Translations under genes and position numbers: made by a program
Assembly: GCF_014336955.1 (NCBI RefSeq)
Contig: NZ_QRAI01000002.1
Coordinates: 124,001 to 188,000 of the forward strand
Direction of reading: 5' to 3'
Source of the DNA: Saccharophagus sp. K07
GTDB taxonomy: Bacteria; Pseudomonadota; Gammaproteobacteria; Pseudomonadales; Cellvibrionaceae
Length of the DNA stretch: 64,000 nt
Shown: piece by piece, positions 33,067 to 41,878 of the stretch
How positions within the stretch are numbered: the first letter of the stretch is position 1
Layout of the letters: each line of letters opens with the position of its first letter
Notes under the pieces: model-generated
Databases searched by the model: none
What the model was told of the DNA's origin: nothing
The model's input: the letters and a program-made list of their open reading frames with translations, nothing else

Positions 33067-33784
33067 ATGACCGATCTCAATTTGCCCAATCCAGGTCCGC
33101 GCCCGCCGGGTGAGAAGGAAGAGCTGCTGCGCATCTGGCAAACCCCTACCGGCTGGCGCCTGCCGACGGCGGTGAATAACACGGTGATCGGCCTGTTCTA
33201 CATAGGCGCGGCCTTTGTGTTTTTTCTGCTGGCGGGAGTGCTGGCGCTGATTATGCGCACCCAGCTCGCGGTGCCGGATAACGATCTGGTCAGTCAGGAT
33301 TTTTACAACCAGCTGTTCACCATGCACGGCACCACCATGATGTTTCTGTTTGCGGTGCCGGCCATGGAGGCCTTGGGGGTGATGCTGCTGCCGCAAATGC
33401 TCGCCGCGCGCGATCTGCCGTTTCCGCGTTTAAGCGCCTTTGCCATTTGGGCCTATGTCATTGGCGGCACCGTGTTTTTCTCCATCATTTTTTACGACCT
33501 TGCGCCCAAAGGCGGCTGGTTTATGTATCCGCCGCTGACCTTGATGGAGTTTTCCCCCGGCGATAACGCCGACTTCTGGTTGCTGGGGATTGGCTTTATC
33601 GAAATTTCCGCCATTGCCGGCGCTATCGAAATCATCGTCGGCACACTGCGCACGCGGCCGCCGGGTATGTCGCTGGATAAGCTGCCGATCTTCGGCTGGG
33701 CCATGTTGATCTTCGCCGGCATGATCGTAGTGGCCTTTCCCGCCGTGATTCTCGCCACCATGCTGTTGGAAATAGAGCGCGCAT
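33067..33784 (+). pseudogene. coxA: Cytochrome c oxidase subunit I, truncated by a rearrangement
   Basis: ATG 33067, five bases after coxB. About 238 residues are genuine CoxA: NQLFTMHGTTMMFLFAVPAM (haem ligand His in MHGT), YDLAPKGGWFMYPPLT and VVAFPAVILATMLLEIERA. After ERA the expected sequence through the HPEV copper site is missing. Instead the DNA becomes the antisense of an hsdM gene, and the frame runs on meaninglessly to 33867. The copper-binding core is lost, so this oxidase cannot work unless another copy exists. Confidence 0.92.
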
Positions 33785-34163
33785 TATATTTAAAGCCGCG
33801 CTCCAGAGTTTGCAGCAGCTCGGATTTCTGCGTGCGCGCCAACTCGGCAATGCTGCTCCACAGGTAATCTGGGTGAATCACATAGTGCATCTTACGGCGC
33901 AGCTGTTTTTCAAACGCGGGGACATCCTCGGCGTTGTTTGCATACCAAACCGCTAGAGGTGCGCGACGATCGTCGTCTTTCATCTTGGGATAATCACGCC
34001 CCAACTCTTTTTTCGCAGCTGCCTCGTAGTTATCAGACAGGTAGCGCAAAAACAGAAACGACAGCATATAGTCGCGGAAGTCATCGGCATTCATAGCGCC
34101 GCGCAGGTCGTCCGCGATGGCCCAGAGGGTTTTGCCCAATTGGCTTAATTGTTCTTTGGTCAT
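33785..34163 (-). pseudogene. hsdM: Type I restriction-modification methylase HsdM, 5' fragment
   Basis: From ATG 34163: LSQLGKTLWAIADDLRGAMN, YMLSFLFLRYLSDNYE, then to ELLQTLERGFKYN, the N-terminal helical domain of HsdM. The sequence ends at about 33785, where it meets coxA tail-to-tail. The catalytic NPPF methylase domain is gone, so no functional methyltransferase is made. Confidence 0.92.
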
Positions 34164-34175
34164 AATTGATTTTGC

Positions 34176-34436
34176 CTAATGGTTAATCTTTTGGCCTGTG
34201 TTTGAGCTTGTTTCACGCCGACCTTCACTTTGAACTGTCAAGGAATCCTTGACAGTTGCCTGAGGGTCAAGCTCACCATCGGCAAAGATATTGCGAAGGT
34301 GTAGCGAGATATTCTGCTTGGTGGCATTGAACAGTTCGGCCATCTCCAACTGGCTGAGCCACACCGTATCGTTATCGGCCCGCAGCTGAATTCGGCTCTG
34401 GCCGTCTTCTGTGGTGTATAGAATCAGCTCACTCAT
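34176..34436 (-). pseudogene. RhuM-family gene, truncated
   Basis: 86 residues: LILYTTEDGQSRIQLRADND, TVWLSQLEMAELFNATKQN, ISLHLRNIFADGELD, TVKDSLTVQSEG, the DNA-binding N-terminus of RhuM-type proteins, which are normally above 300 residues and common in type I restriction islands. After SEG the sequence becomes unrelated (RRETSSNTGQKINH) and stops, so most of the gene has been deleted. Confidence 0.8.
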
Positions 34437-35584
34437 AGGTTGACCTCGGCTCTGGCATCCTGCGCTGCTCTAGCTTCCACCCCTATGCGGTCGTCATCCA
34501 TGGCGGGAAACAGCTCCGGATTAAAGCGGTAGTTCGCCATAAAATCTCGCAGAATTTTGCGAAAGTAATCTTTGTTCTCCGGCAGCATCTCCTGCGGCTC
34601 AAACAGGGAGTAATTGCCGTGGCTGAGGACATTCACCAAGCGGGCATGGAGAATGCCATCGGTGTCGACTTTTTCCTTCTTGATACAGGCGGAGAAATTA
34701 TTGAAGCCGTGGAAGGTGGCGGTTTTCTCCAGCAGGCTGCGCAGAATATTGATGTGGTAGGTGTAAATCTGGCCAGATACCGCTACCTCATGCAGTTGTT
34801 TTAGCAGAGCGACGTGGTGGTAACGTGGCGTGTCGCCCGTATCGGTTAGCAAGAATCCACCCGCGTCCTTGCTGAGGAAATACTTTTGGGCCTTGCCCAA
34901 CTCATTGCACAGCACATTAAAGAACAAATGGTGATGGGAAGATATTACAGTCCTGATTTTGCCATTGCCGCCTTTTAACAGATGTGCCAAATGGCTGGCT
35001 ACGGCGATAGCGTTGTTGTCGTCCAGGGACGAAATCGGATCGTCGATGTAAAGGTACTTCACCCAGGCGTAGGCTTCCTGTTCGTCCACCGCCAATTGAG
35101 CGACGGCAAGAAAGAAACACCAAACAAAAATATTTTCTTCGCCCCGAGAGACTTTGATGTGCTCGACAGTTTCTGTACGCCCATCAATCGCAAGCTCCCT
35201 AAAAAAGCTGACCGTTCCCTGCACGTAGTCGATTGTAAAATCAAAATCCGCGTAGCGCCGCAGCAACGGGCGGATGCGGCTTTCCATCTCCAGCTCTTGC
35301 AGCCCATCGAAAAAGTGCGAATCTGTATTCATGCGCAGCACCCGCTGAGCATCGGCGTCCAGGTCGTTGTCCCAACTGAATAGATCTTCGGTGAAGGCGT
35401 TGAAGTACAAGGTATCGCGAGTTCCATCGCCCTGCTTGCCTTGCTCCTTGAAGGCCATGGACAGGCGTGTCTTGCCGGTGCCGTTATAGGCAAATAGCAG
35501 AATGTACTTTTTCTGTTCTAGGCGCTCGCGCAGATGGGTGGATATTGCATCAAGACTGTCAAACACCACGGCGGCATTGCTCAT
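34433..35584 (-). CDS. AAA ATPase of the PrrC-like group in a restriction island
   Basis: 383 residues from ATG 35584. Walker A in ILLFAYNGTGKTRLS (31-39), an ABC-like signature KVSRGEENIFVWCFF, and Walker B in KYLYIDDPISSLDDNN followed by SSHHHLF. It resembles the ATPase core of the anticodon nuclease PrrC, but is shorter. Such genes sit inside type I restriction loci, where restriction failure may release a tRNA-cutting activity. Whether this one has a nuclease part is not clear. Overlaps the rhuM fragment start by four bases. Confidence 0.75.
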   Translation of the reverse strand: MSNAAVVFDSLDAISTHLRERLEQKKYILLFAYNGTGKTRLSMAFKEQGKQGDGTRDTLYFNAFTEDLFSWDNDLDADAQRVLRMNTDSHFFDGLQELEMESRIRPLLRRYADFDFTIDYVQGTVSFFRELAIDGRTETVEHIKVSRGEENIFVWCFFLAVAQLAVDEQEAYAWVKYLYIDDPISSLDDNNAIAVASHLAHLLKGGNGKIRTVISSHHHLFFNVLCNELGKAQKYFLSKDAGGFLLTDTGDTPRYHHVALLKQLHEVAVSGQIYTYHINILRSLLEKTATFHGFNNFSACIKKEKVDTDGILHARLVNVLSHGNYSLFEPQEMLPENKDYFRKILRDFMANYRFNPELFPAMDDDRIGVEARAAQDARAEVNL

Positions 35585-35591
35585 TCAACTC

Positions 35592-35900
35592 CTACACCTC
35601 TTCCCATAAATCTTTATCAGGCTTTTTCCCGGCAGATGGCGCTTTAGCGGCGTTGGGCCACTGGACGCTCAATTGATTTTTAAAACTCTCAATATCAACA
35701 AATGCTTCCACATCACCAGTGGGTTGCAAATCCCACTTTTCCCCGTCCCATCTAGCAAACTGAAATTCTCCCGCGCTAGCGCCATATTTAACGGCCACGA
35801 AATACAACCCTACTAAATCCGGCTTCCCCGCATTCCACTTCAACACAATTTCACAGTTCATATACAGGTCTGCCCAGACGCTATTTTTTATCTGGATCAT
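35592..35900 (-). CDS. Hypothetical protein in restriction island
   Basis: 102 residues from ATG 35900 (a Met at codon 14 is an alternative). A small soluble beta-type protein: CEIVLKWNAGKPDLVGLYFV, GEFQFARWDGEKWDLQPTG, ending in an acidic/basic tail. No family recognised. It overlaps the end of the preceding gene by 20 bases. Confidence 0.5.
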   Translation of the reverse strand: MIQIKNSVWADLYMNCEIVLKWNAGKPDLVGLYFVAVKYGASAGEFQFARWDGEKWDLQPTGDVEAFVDIESFKNQLSVQWPNAAKAPSAGKKPDKDLWEEV

Positions 35901-36132
35901 TGTTAATTACAATTCGTGGCTTTCTTTCAGACGGCTTGTATTCTTCAGGCTCATCCGGAAATAATTCTGCATCGCTTTTTTCGCAAAGATCAGGGCTTCC
36001 GGAGATTAGTCCGCGTTCTTCAAAGTCAGCGTCTTTTTCTGAGAAAAGACCCTTTTTAGCCTCTTGAGCATACTTGCGAAGCCGTTCCAGTATTTCTGCA
36101 TCAGTTTCTTCGGGTGGTTTTTTATCGGCCAT
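35881..36132 (-). CDS. Small acidic hypothetical protein
   Basis: 83 residues from ATG 36132, three bases after the stop of the upstream gene. Highly charged (EETDAEILERLRKYAQEAKK, FPDEPEEYKPSERKPR), predicted largely disordered. No family recognised. Same operon as its neighbours by spacing. Confidence 0.5.
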   Translation of the reverse strand: MADKKPPEETDAEILERLRKYAQEAKKGLFSEKDADFEERGLISGSPDLCEKSDAELFPDEPEEYKPSERKPRIVINNDPDKK

Positions 36133-36134
36133 GT

Positions 36135-36686
36135 TTATAAATCCTGATAGCAAAAGTTGCCCTTGGCATCAAATGAAAACCCGCCAAGCCCCAGGTAATG
36201 CTCTTTTACCTTATCGTTAATCGGATACATGATTCTGATCTGGGTTGCACCAATAGCTTTAGCATAGAATCGGCCTGCGATAATCACGATATCTGCAATT
36301 TTTCCCTCAAGCGGAGACCCATCTGGGTTTGCCTCGATTAAATCAAGCCTTAACTTATGGCCGCTCCATGTCGGTCTACCAATACTGGCGCCACACAAAA
36401 CTTGCCGATGCCATACTGACAATTCAAATCGCTTGGGATGCGTTTTATACTTTTTGCGCACGTCTTCCCAATCCCAAGGAGCTAATCGCCTCTCTCCGCC
36501 CCACTTCGACAAGATGCGAAACACAGAATGATCCAGGCCACTCAGCGCGACCGCCTCTTTGGAAATTAAATGCCCATGTCTATTTTTGATAAAACCCGGC
36601 AGTTGCTCATGCGCAACCTGTCGCGCCAGATTGCGTATATCCTCGTATCGATCCCAGGTTCCTTTATAACTTGCTTGTTGCATCAT
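36135..36686 (-). CDS. Hypothetical protein with GNAT-like C-terminus
   Basis: 183 residues from ATG 36686. The C-terminal part IADIVIIAGRFYAKAIGATQ, IRIMYPINDKVKEHYLGLGG follows the pattern of GNAT acetyltransferase ends (a helix with Arg-Ile-Met-x-Pro and then YxGLGF). The N-terminal half is basic (YEDIRNLARQVAHEQLPGF, GERRLAPWDWEDVRKKY). Substrate unknown; the fold call is tentative. Confidence 0.5.
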   Translation of the reverse strand: MMQQASYKGTWDRYEDIRNLARQVAHEQLPGFIKNRHGHLISKEAVALSGLDHSVFRILSKWGGERRLAPWDWEDVRKKYKTHPKRFELSVWHRQVLCGASIGRPTWSGHKLRLDLIEANPDGSPLEGKIADIVIIAGRFYAKAIGATQIRIMYPINDKVKEHYLGLGGFSFDAKGNFCYQDL

Positions 36687-36745
36687 ATTTTGATGCCTCC
36701 ATGTTTAATTTTGAGCGAGATATTGGTTGTAAAGAATCAAGTTGC

Positions 36746-37231
36746 TCATAGTGCCGCTCCTCGCGTAAGCCAACCAAAATGACCCGCTATTTCTGCTAAC
36801 ACGGCCTCCGGCTGCAGGAACACGCGTTGGTTTTCAAAACGTAAGACCTTGATGCGGCAATAGGTCAAAAAAAGATCACGTTCGTGGTCACGCGCTTGAG
36901 CTTCTTCACTGTCATGCGCAGCGCCATCCAGTTCGATCGCTAAACGCTCTGCGGGACAATAAAAATCAAGAATGTAAAAGCCAACACTGTGTTGACGCCT
37001 GAACTTACGCTTGCCTAACTGTGAGCGTTGCAGGTAAGTCCATAGCTTGGCCTCCGCAGGAGTAAGATGGTTGCGTAGTTCTTTACGAAATGTGCGCAGA
37101 ACCGGCAGGTTATTTAACCCCCTCCCCCCTTCGGGGTACTCCCCCTTATCAGGGGGAGAGTTTTTACGACTCCCCTCCTGAAAAGGAGGGGTGCCCCGAA
37201 GGGGTGGGGTGGTTAGCTTTTTTTCACTCAT
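36746..37231 (-). CDS. DUF559 endonuclease-like protein with a repeat-derived N-terminus
   Basis: 161 residues; its ATG overlaps the hsdS stop (ATGA). The core TFRKELRNHLTPAEAKLWTY, KRKFRRQHSVGFYILDFYCP, LAIELDGAAHDSE is a DUF559 (Vsr-like, PD-(D/E)xK-type) domain with catalytic candidates D in LDFYCP and E/D in LAIELDG. Residues 7-40 (PPLRGTPPFQEG, PPDKGEYPEGGRG) are coded by a palindromic C/G-rich repeat that entered the reading frame. Such proteins are probable DNA nucleases. Confidence 0.8.
   Translation of the reverse strand: MSEKKLTTPPLRGTPPFQEGSRKNSPPDKGEYPEGGRGLNNLPVLRTFRKELRNHLTPAEAKLWTYLQRSQLGKRKFRRQHSVGFYILDFYCPAERLAIELDGAAHDSEEAQARDHERDLFLTYCRIKVLRFENQRVFLQPEAVLAEIAGHFGWLTRGAAL
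37115..37215. repeat. C/G-rich palindromic repeat inside the DUF559 gene
   Basis: Two nested hairpins, CTCCCCCTTATCAGGGGGAG and CCCCTCCTGAAAAGGAGGGG, framed by CCTTCGGGG and CCCCGAAGGGG. This is a mobile-type intergenic repeat that has inserted in frame. Confidence 0.7.
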
Positions 37232-37473
37232 GACCCAGCCTCACTTTCCACAACAGGAAAAAGCTGCTGCATCAGGCCTTTTTTGTGGGTTTTTAGGGCA
37301 TCGAGTTTTTCTGTTTCTGCTGTGATCAGCGCATCGAGGGACAAGAGACAATCGGATATTTTTTGTTGCTCTTTTGGTGATGGAAAACTAAGTTCGAGAT
37401 CTTTAAGCTGACTTCCTGTAACCAGAGGCTGGCCAGATCCGAAAACCAACTTATTTAACCCTATTTTATCTAA
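37228..37473 (-). pseudogene. hsdS: Type I specificity subunit HsdS, 3' fragment
   Basis: About 81 residues: LDKIGLNKLVFGSGQPLVTG, LKDLELSFPSPKEQQKISDC, LLSLDALITAETEKLDALKT, the end of the second target-recognition domain and the C-terminal coiled coil. The rest is missing: an IS5-family element starts at 37474 and no hsdS sequence appears on its other side. Confidence 0.9.
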
Positions 37474-38633
37474 GGAAGCTCTGATTAAGTTCAAATTTTT
37501 TCACTCATATTTTTTGAATAATTCTCAATTTCATTCATGGCGGAAAAGGCATGATTTTTCCCGTTTTTCCTACTTGTTTTGCCTTAAATCTGGCCAATTG
37601 CCAGATTTAAGGCGCACTGACCCTAGGTCAGCAAGAATTTCTTGCAGGTAAGCAGGTTTGCAAAACCCGCTAAAACATAAAGCCGGTTGGTATTTTTGGC
37701 GAGTCCCCGGTAACGCACTTTGGCATAGCCAAACTGCTGTTTGATCTTTAAAAATACGTGCTCTACTTTCGCTCGCACTTGGGCCTTGGCTTTTTCTGCC
37801 CGTGCGGCAATTCCTCTTAATGTTTTGCGAACACCGGGACGCTGACTAATTAGCCAATCCACTTCCACATCTTTTAGATCGGGTCTTTTTTCTGCGCCGC
37901 GATATCCCGCGTCGCCCCAAACGGTACCCTCTTCGCCGTGCAGCAGTTCCGACAATTGCGTTATATCGTGCTCATTGGCAGACGTGGTAGTTAGCGTATG
38001 AACAACACCCAAAGTATCATCCACGCCAACATGTATTTTCATCCCAAAATGCCATTCGTTGCCTTTCTTGGTTTGATGCATTTCGGGATCACGCTCACCA
38101 TTTTCATTTTTGGTCGAGGTGGGCGCTTCGATAATAGTGGCATCAACAATACTACCTTCTTTCAGTATTAATCCCTGTTTGTCGAGATGGCGGTTCACTT
38201 CTTTAAAAAGGGCTTCGCCTAAATTGTAGCGCTCTAACAAATGGTGGAATTTCAAAATAGTGGTTTCGTCCGGTATGGAACCGCTCAAGCTCAAGCCTGC
38301 GAATCTGCGCATGGATTCGATCTCGTACAGTGAATCCTCCATAGCTGGGTCGCTGAGATTGTAAAACAGCTGCATGCAGTGAACTCGCAGCATGACATTT
38401 AACGGGTAGGGATGGCGCCCTTGGCCATTTTTGGGGTAATGCCGCTGGATCTTGCGCTCCAATTGCTTCCAGGGAATCAGCGTATCCATTTGTTCGAGAA
38501 ACTTTTCCCGCCGGGTTTTGCGCTTCTTTGCGTTATATTCGGCTTCGGCAAAAGTGAGCTGATTCATAATCGATTACCCTAAGAGTTGAGCTGTGCTAAT
38601 TATGCCAAATTTTTGGACTTAACCAGAGGCTCC
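37474..38633 (-). mobile_element. IS5-family insertion sequence (1160 bp)
   Basis: Inverted ends GGAAGCTCTGATTAAGTTC (left) and GGGAGCCTCTGGTTAAGTCC (right, reversed). The flanks are CTAA on the left and CTAG on the right, the YTAR pattern typical of IS5 targets but not an exact duplication, so one side may have recombined. It carries a single intact transposase. Confidence 0.88.
37623..38567 (-). CDS. IS5-family transposase
   Basis: 314 residues, full length. The N-terminal IS5 domain (TLIPWKQLERKIQRHYPKNG, MLRVHCMQLFYNLSDPAMED) leads into a DDE core with D in GSIVDATIIEAPTS, D in GTVWGDAGYRGAEKR and E in KAQVRAKVEHVFLKIKQQFG. Appears functional. Confidence 0.95.
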   Translation of the reverse strand: MNQLTFAEAEYNAKKRKTRREKFLEQMDTLIPWKQLERKIQRHYPKNGQGRHPYPLNVMLRVHCMQLFYNLSDPAMEDSLYEIESMRRFAGLSLSGSIPDETTILKFHHLLERYNLGEALFKEVNRHLDKQGLILKEGSIVDATIIEAPTSTKNENGERDPEMHQTKKGNEWHFGMKIHVGVDDTLGVVHTLTTTSANEHDITQLSELLHGEEGTVWGDAGYRGAEKRPDLKDVEVDWLISQRPGVRKTLRGIAARAEKAKAQVRAKVEHVFLKIKQQFGYAKVRYRGLAKNTNRLYVLAGFANLLTCKKFLLT

Positions 38634-38813
38634 CTAGGTATATATAGAGCGGTCTGTCAGCCAATGAACGTGTTTATTAGCTATGCCTGGAAAAAGTCTC
38701 AAGTTATGAGATGCGCTGCCGATATGCCCTTCTGACCCTTTCTATGCGGGAAAACCGGATGTTCTTAAGGCCACTTGTTGGTCTATTGTAGATGTGAAAT
38801 GAGTCGGAAAAGC

Positions 38814-41044
38814 ATGATCATCAAAATTAATCAAATAACCAATTTTGGGAATTATCGGAACTTTGGGTGGGGCGAAAACTCAAGCTTTAAAAAGCGTAAT
38901 CTCATATACGGTTGGAATTACTCAGGGAAAACTACCCTCTCGCGTCTATTTCACATTCTGGCGAATCCCAATGAGCTATCTAAATGGCAAGGTTGCCAGT
39001 TCGATGTTGAACTCGGAAGTGGCGTTAAGTTGACGCGAACCAGTCTTTCTCAATTGAATCTGCCGCATATAAAGGTTTTTAACCGAGATTTCATTGACAA
39101 TAACTTTCAGCAAGAGAATAAAGCTCCCGCAATCTTCATTGTGGGGCAAGACACTATTCATTTGCGGCGTAGAATCAAGCGTCTGAATGAGCATGAGGCA
39201 AAAGTAGATGTCATTAAAAGGAATATCACAGGTAAGCGTCAAAGCATGCAAAAAGAGTTGGATAACTCTAAAACGTTACGTGCAAGCAATGTTGCTTTGT
39301 TGACAGGTGATAAAACATACAATCGAACAAAGCTAAATGCGGATATTGATCGAGTTAAGGCTTTGCCAGAAGCGTTTTTCCTGACGGAGGAAGCACAGCT
39401 AGGTAAGTTGACTCTTTTACGTAGTACAGATGAGTGGAAACGTCTCGATCCAGTAGAGAAATATTCTATTGACTTGGATCTTTTGTATAAAGAACTCGCT
39501 GATGTGATGCGTAAAACAGCCAGCAACGAGGCTATATCAAGACTAAAAGAGAGGCGTGATCTGGAAGCTTGGGTTCGGGCTGGTTTGCAGTATCACGAGG
39601 ATACGGATCAATGTGAGTTTTGTGGTTCTACAATTTCGGCTGATCGGTTGAATTCCCTAAGGAAGCATTTCTCTGCCGAATATAATCGGTTAGTTGGAAG
39701 CGTTGATGCGCTATTGAAAAAATTGAAGTCATTGATCCCACTATTGGTCTACCTGATCAACGTGATTTGATCCCTGATCTTAGAGGCATTTTTAACAATC
39801 TTCGGGAGAGGGCTTTAGAGTGGTTTGAGTGGGCGGGTAATGTTAAAAATGAATTAATGGAACTTGCTAGACGAAAACAGCTAGCTATTGAATCAGAGCT
39901 GGATTGTGTTGTGGATGTGGGACGCGCTTCAGAGATATCTCAAATCATATTGGATATAAATTCTCTCATTGAAGAACACAATAAAAAATTTATTAAAATT
40001 GATCAAGAAAAAAAGGAAGCCAAGAAAGCAATTGAAAGTCATCATGCGGCGACTTTTTACACGGAGTATGAGATTTCGAAAAAGAGCGATGCTATCGATA
40101 TAGAAGGTAAAAAATTGGAAAAGGCAGATGCTCTACTGCAAGATATAGTTCAAAAGAGGGCGGCAATTGAACAGCGGATTCAACGGGAATCTGTTGCTGC
40201 ACAAAAGATTAATGAGTTGATTCACTTTATTTTGCCAGATAACAGTATTTCTGTTATGGAAGCGTCGGATGGAGCGTTTGAGTTTAGGCGCGATGGGAAA
40301 CTTGCTTACAATCTTAGCGAAGGTGAGAAGACTGCAATTACCTTTGCTTACTTTTTGGCTAGTCTTGAAAATAATGGAACGCTGCTGAGTCAAACTATCG
40401 TCTTTATAGATGATCCTATATCAAGCTTGGACTCGAACCATATTTACGCCATATATGCATTGATTACAAAGAAACTAGAACCTTGTTTGCAAATGTTTGT
40501 ATCGACACATAACAATGAGTTATATACGCTCCTTAAGGACAGTTGGTTCGATGCCGGAAAACAATATAGAAACCATACAACTGCATCCGCTTACTACATT
40601 AGGCGGTTTCTGGATGCTAATAATCAATGGCATTCGATATTAGAGGATATGCCGGAGCTTCTTCGAAAATACAAATCGGAATATCAGTTCACTTTTGATC
40701 AGCTTTATAAATTTTCATCGTCACAAAATCCGTCGTTATATGAGGCGTACACAGCTCCTAACTTAGTACGCAAATTTCTGGAGGCATATCTCGGGTTCAA
40801 AAAACCTTGTGTATCACAGTGGCACAAGAAGCTGGGACTACTATTTGATACCGATTTCGAACAGACTGAAATCCAGAAATTCGCCGACGATGCCTCGCAT
40901 ATGCAGAGTTTAAATCGCGGGCTTCGACAACCTGACTTCATTACTAGTTCTCAAGATGTAGTAAAAAAAGTCATTCACGCCCTTAAGGAGAAGGATAATC
41001 CCCATTACACCTCCCTGTGCACTGTCATAGGGGTAGCGCCATGA
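38814..41044 (+). pseudogene. RloC/PrrC-like anticodon nuclease ATPase, one-base frameshift
   Basis: Start ATG 38814 (38799 possible). First part: Walker A in LIYGWNYSGKTTLSRLF, HIKVFNRDFIDNNFQ, a coiled coil with CEFCGS (zinc-hook type). The frame breaks at the A6 run 39717-39722; with seven A it continues as KKIEVIDPTIGLPDQRDLIP into the second part, which has NLSEGEKTAITFAYFLASLE, Walker B TIVFIDDPISSLDSNH and FVSTHNNELY. The C-terminus has VRKFLEAYLGFKKP and a His 39 residues after the Glu, resembling the R-x3-E...H triad of PrrC. Total about 740 residues. Mutation or homopolymer error. Confidence 0.8.
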
Positions 41045-41053
41045 CTACGAGTT

Positions 41054-41878
41054 CTATTCCTTAGTTGCCCACCCCATATGCCGATCCAATAATTCTTTTA
41101 CTTCCTGTGGATGGGTGTATGGGCACATATGCCCTGCGCCTTTAATTAATTTATGTCGTGCTCGGCGCAAATGGGCGAGAAAGCCTTCGTTTATGGCGGC
41201 GACCATGCGAGGTGAACGGGAGCCGGATACCAGGGTGGTGGGGCAGGTGAGGATGGCGTAGTCCTTGAAAGTGGTGGGATTGTCGTAGAGCAGGCTGAAT
41301 TCGTAGGCCACTTTGCCCATGGAGGCGATGATTTTGCTTTTTTGTTGGCGCGGTGCCAGCAGCCATCCTAAAGGGCCGATCCAATATCCCATAAATGCGC
41401 GCGCGGCTTTGGCGAAATAACCTTGGGCAACGGCGCTGCGGCATTTGCCGCTGACTTTCAGAAAGGTCGACCAGTGGGAGGATAAATTGCGCAGGGCATA
41501 GGCTGCGGGTGGTTCGATCAGAAAAAGGCTGGCGGGCTGCTGGCCTTGTAAAGCCAAGCGCCGGGCAATTTCCAGACACAATATCGCCCCGTAGGAATGG
41601 CCCACCAAATGAAATGGACGGTCGTTGGGAATCAGGGACAGCAGCAGCGCAAAATCGTCGACGGAATAAGGATTGACCGGCGATGGCCAGGTCGGATTGG
41701 CGCCGTAACCGAGCAGATCGGGCGCAAGAACATGAAATTTGCGCTGATAATCTGCCAGCGCAAATCGCCACTCTTTGTAACTGCCGCTTGAGCAGTGGAC
41801 AAAAATCACCGTCTCGGCGCCGTCGCCCGCTTCATAACAGCGGAACGTGGTATCGCCGAGGCTACGCAAACTCTCCAT
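41054..41878 (-). CDS. Alpha/beta-fold hydrolase
   Basis: 274 residues from ATG 41878 (GGAG seven bases upstream), overlapping the previous gene by 17 bases. Oxyanion segment VIFVHCSSGSYKEW, nucleophile Ser in HLVGHSYGAILCLE, and catalytic His in LIKGAGHMCPYTHP. Asp is probably within the TTLVSGSRSPRM region or nearby, but is not certain. No signal peptide, so it is cytoplasmic. Substrate unknown. Coupled to the M48-like membrane gene. Confidence 0.85.
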   Translation of the reverse strand: MESLRSLGDTTFRCYEAGDGAETVIFVHCSSGSYKEWRFALADYQRKFHVLAPDLLGYGANPTWPSPVNPYSVDDFALLLSLIPNDRPFHLVGHSYGAILCLEIARRLALQGQQPASLFLIEPPAAYALRNLSSHWSTFLKVSGKCRSAVAQGYFAKAARAFMGYWIGPLGWLLAPRQQKSKIIASMGKVAYEFSLLYDNPTTFKDYAILTCPTTLVSGSRSPRMVAAINEGFLAHLRRARHKLIKGAGHMCPYTHPQEVKELLDRHMGWATKE

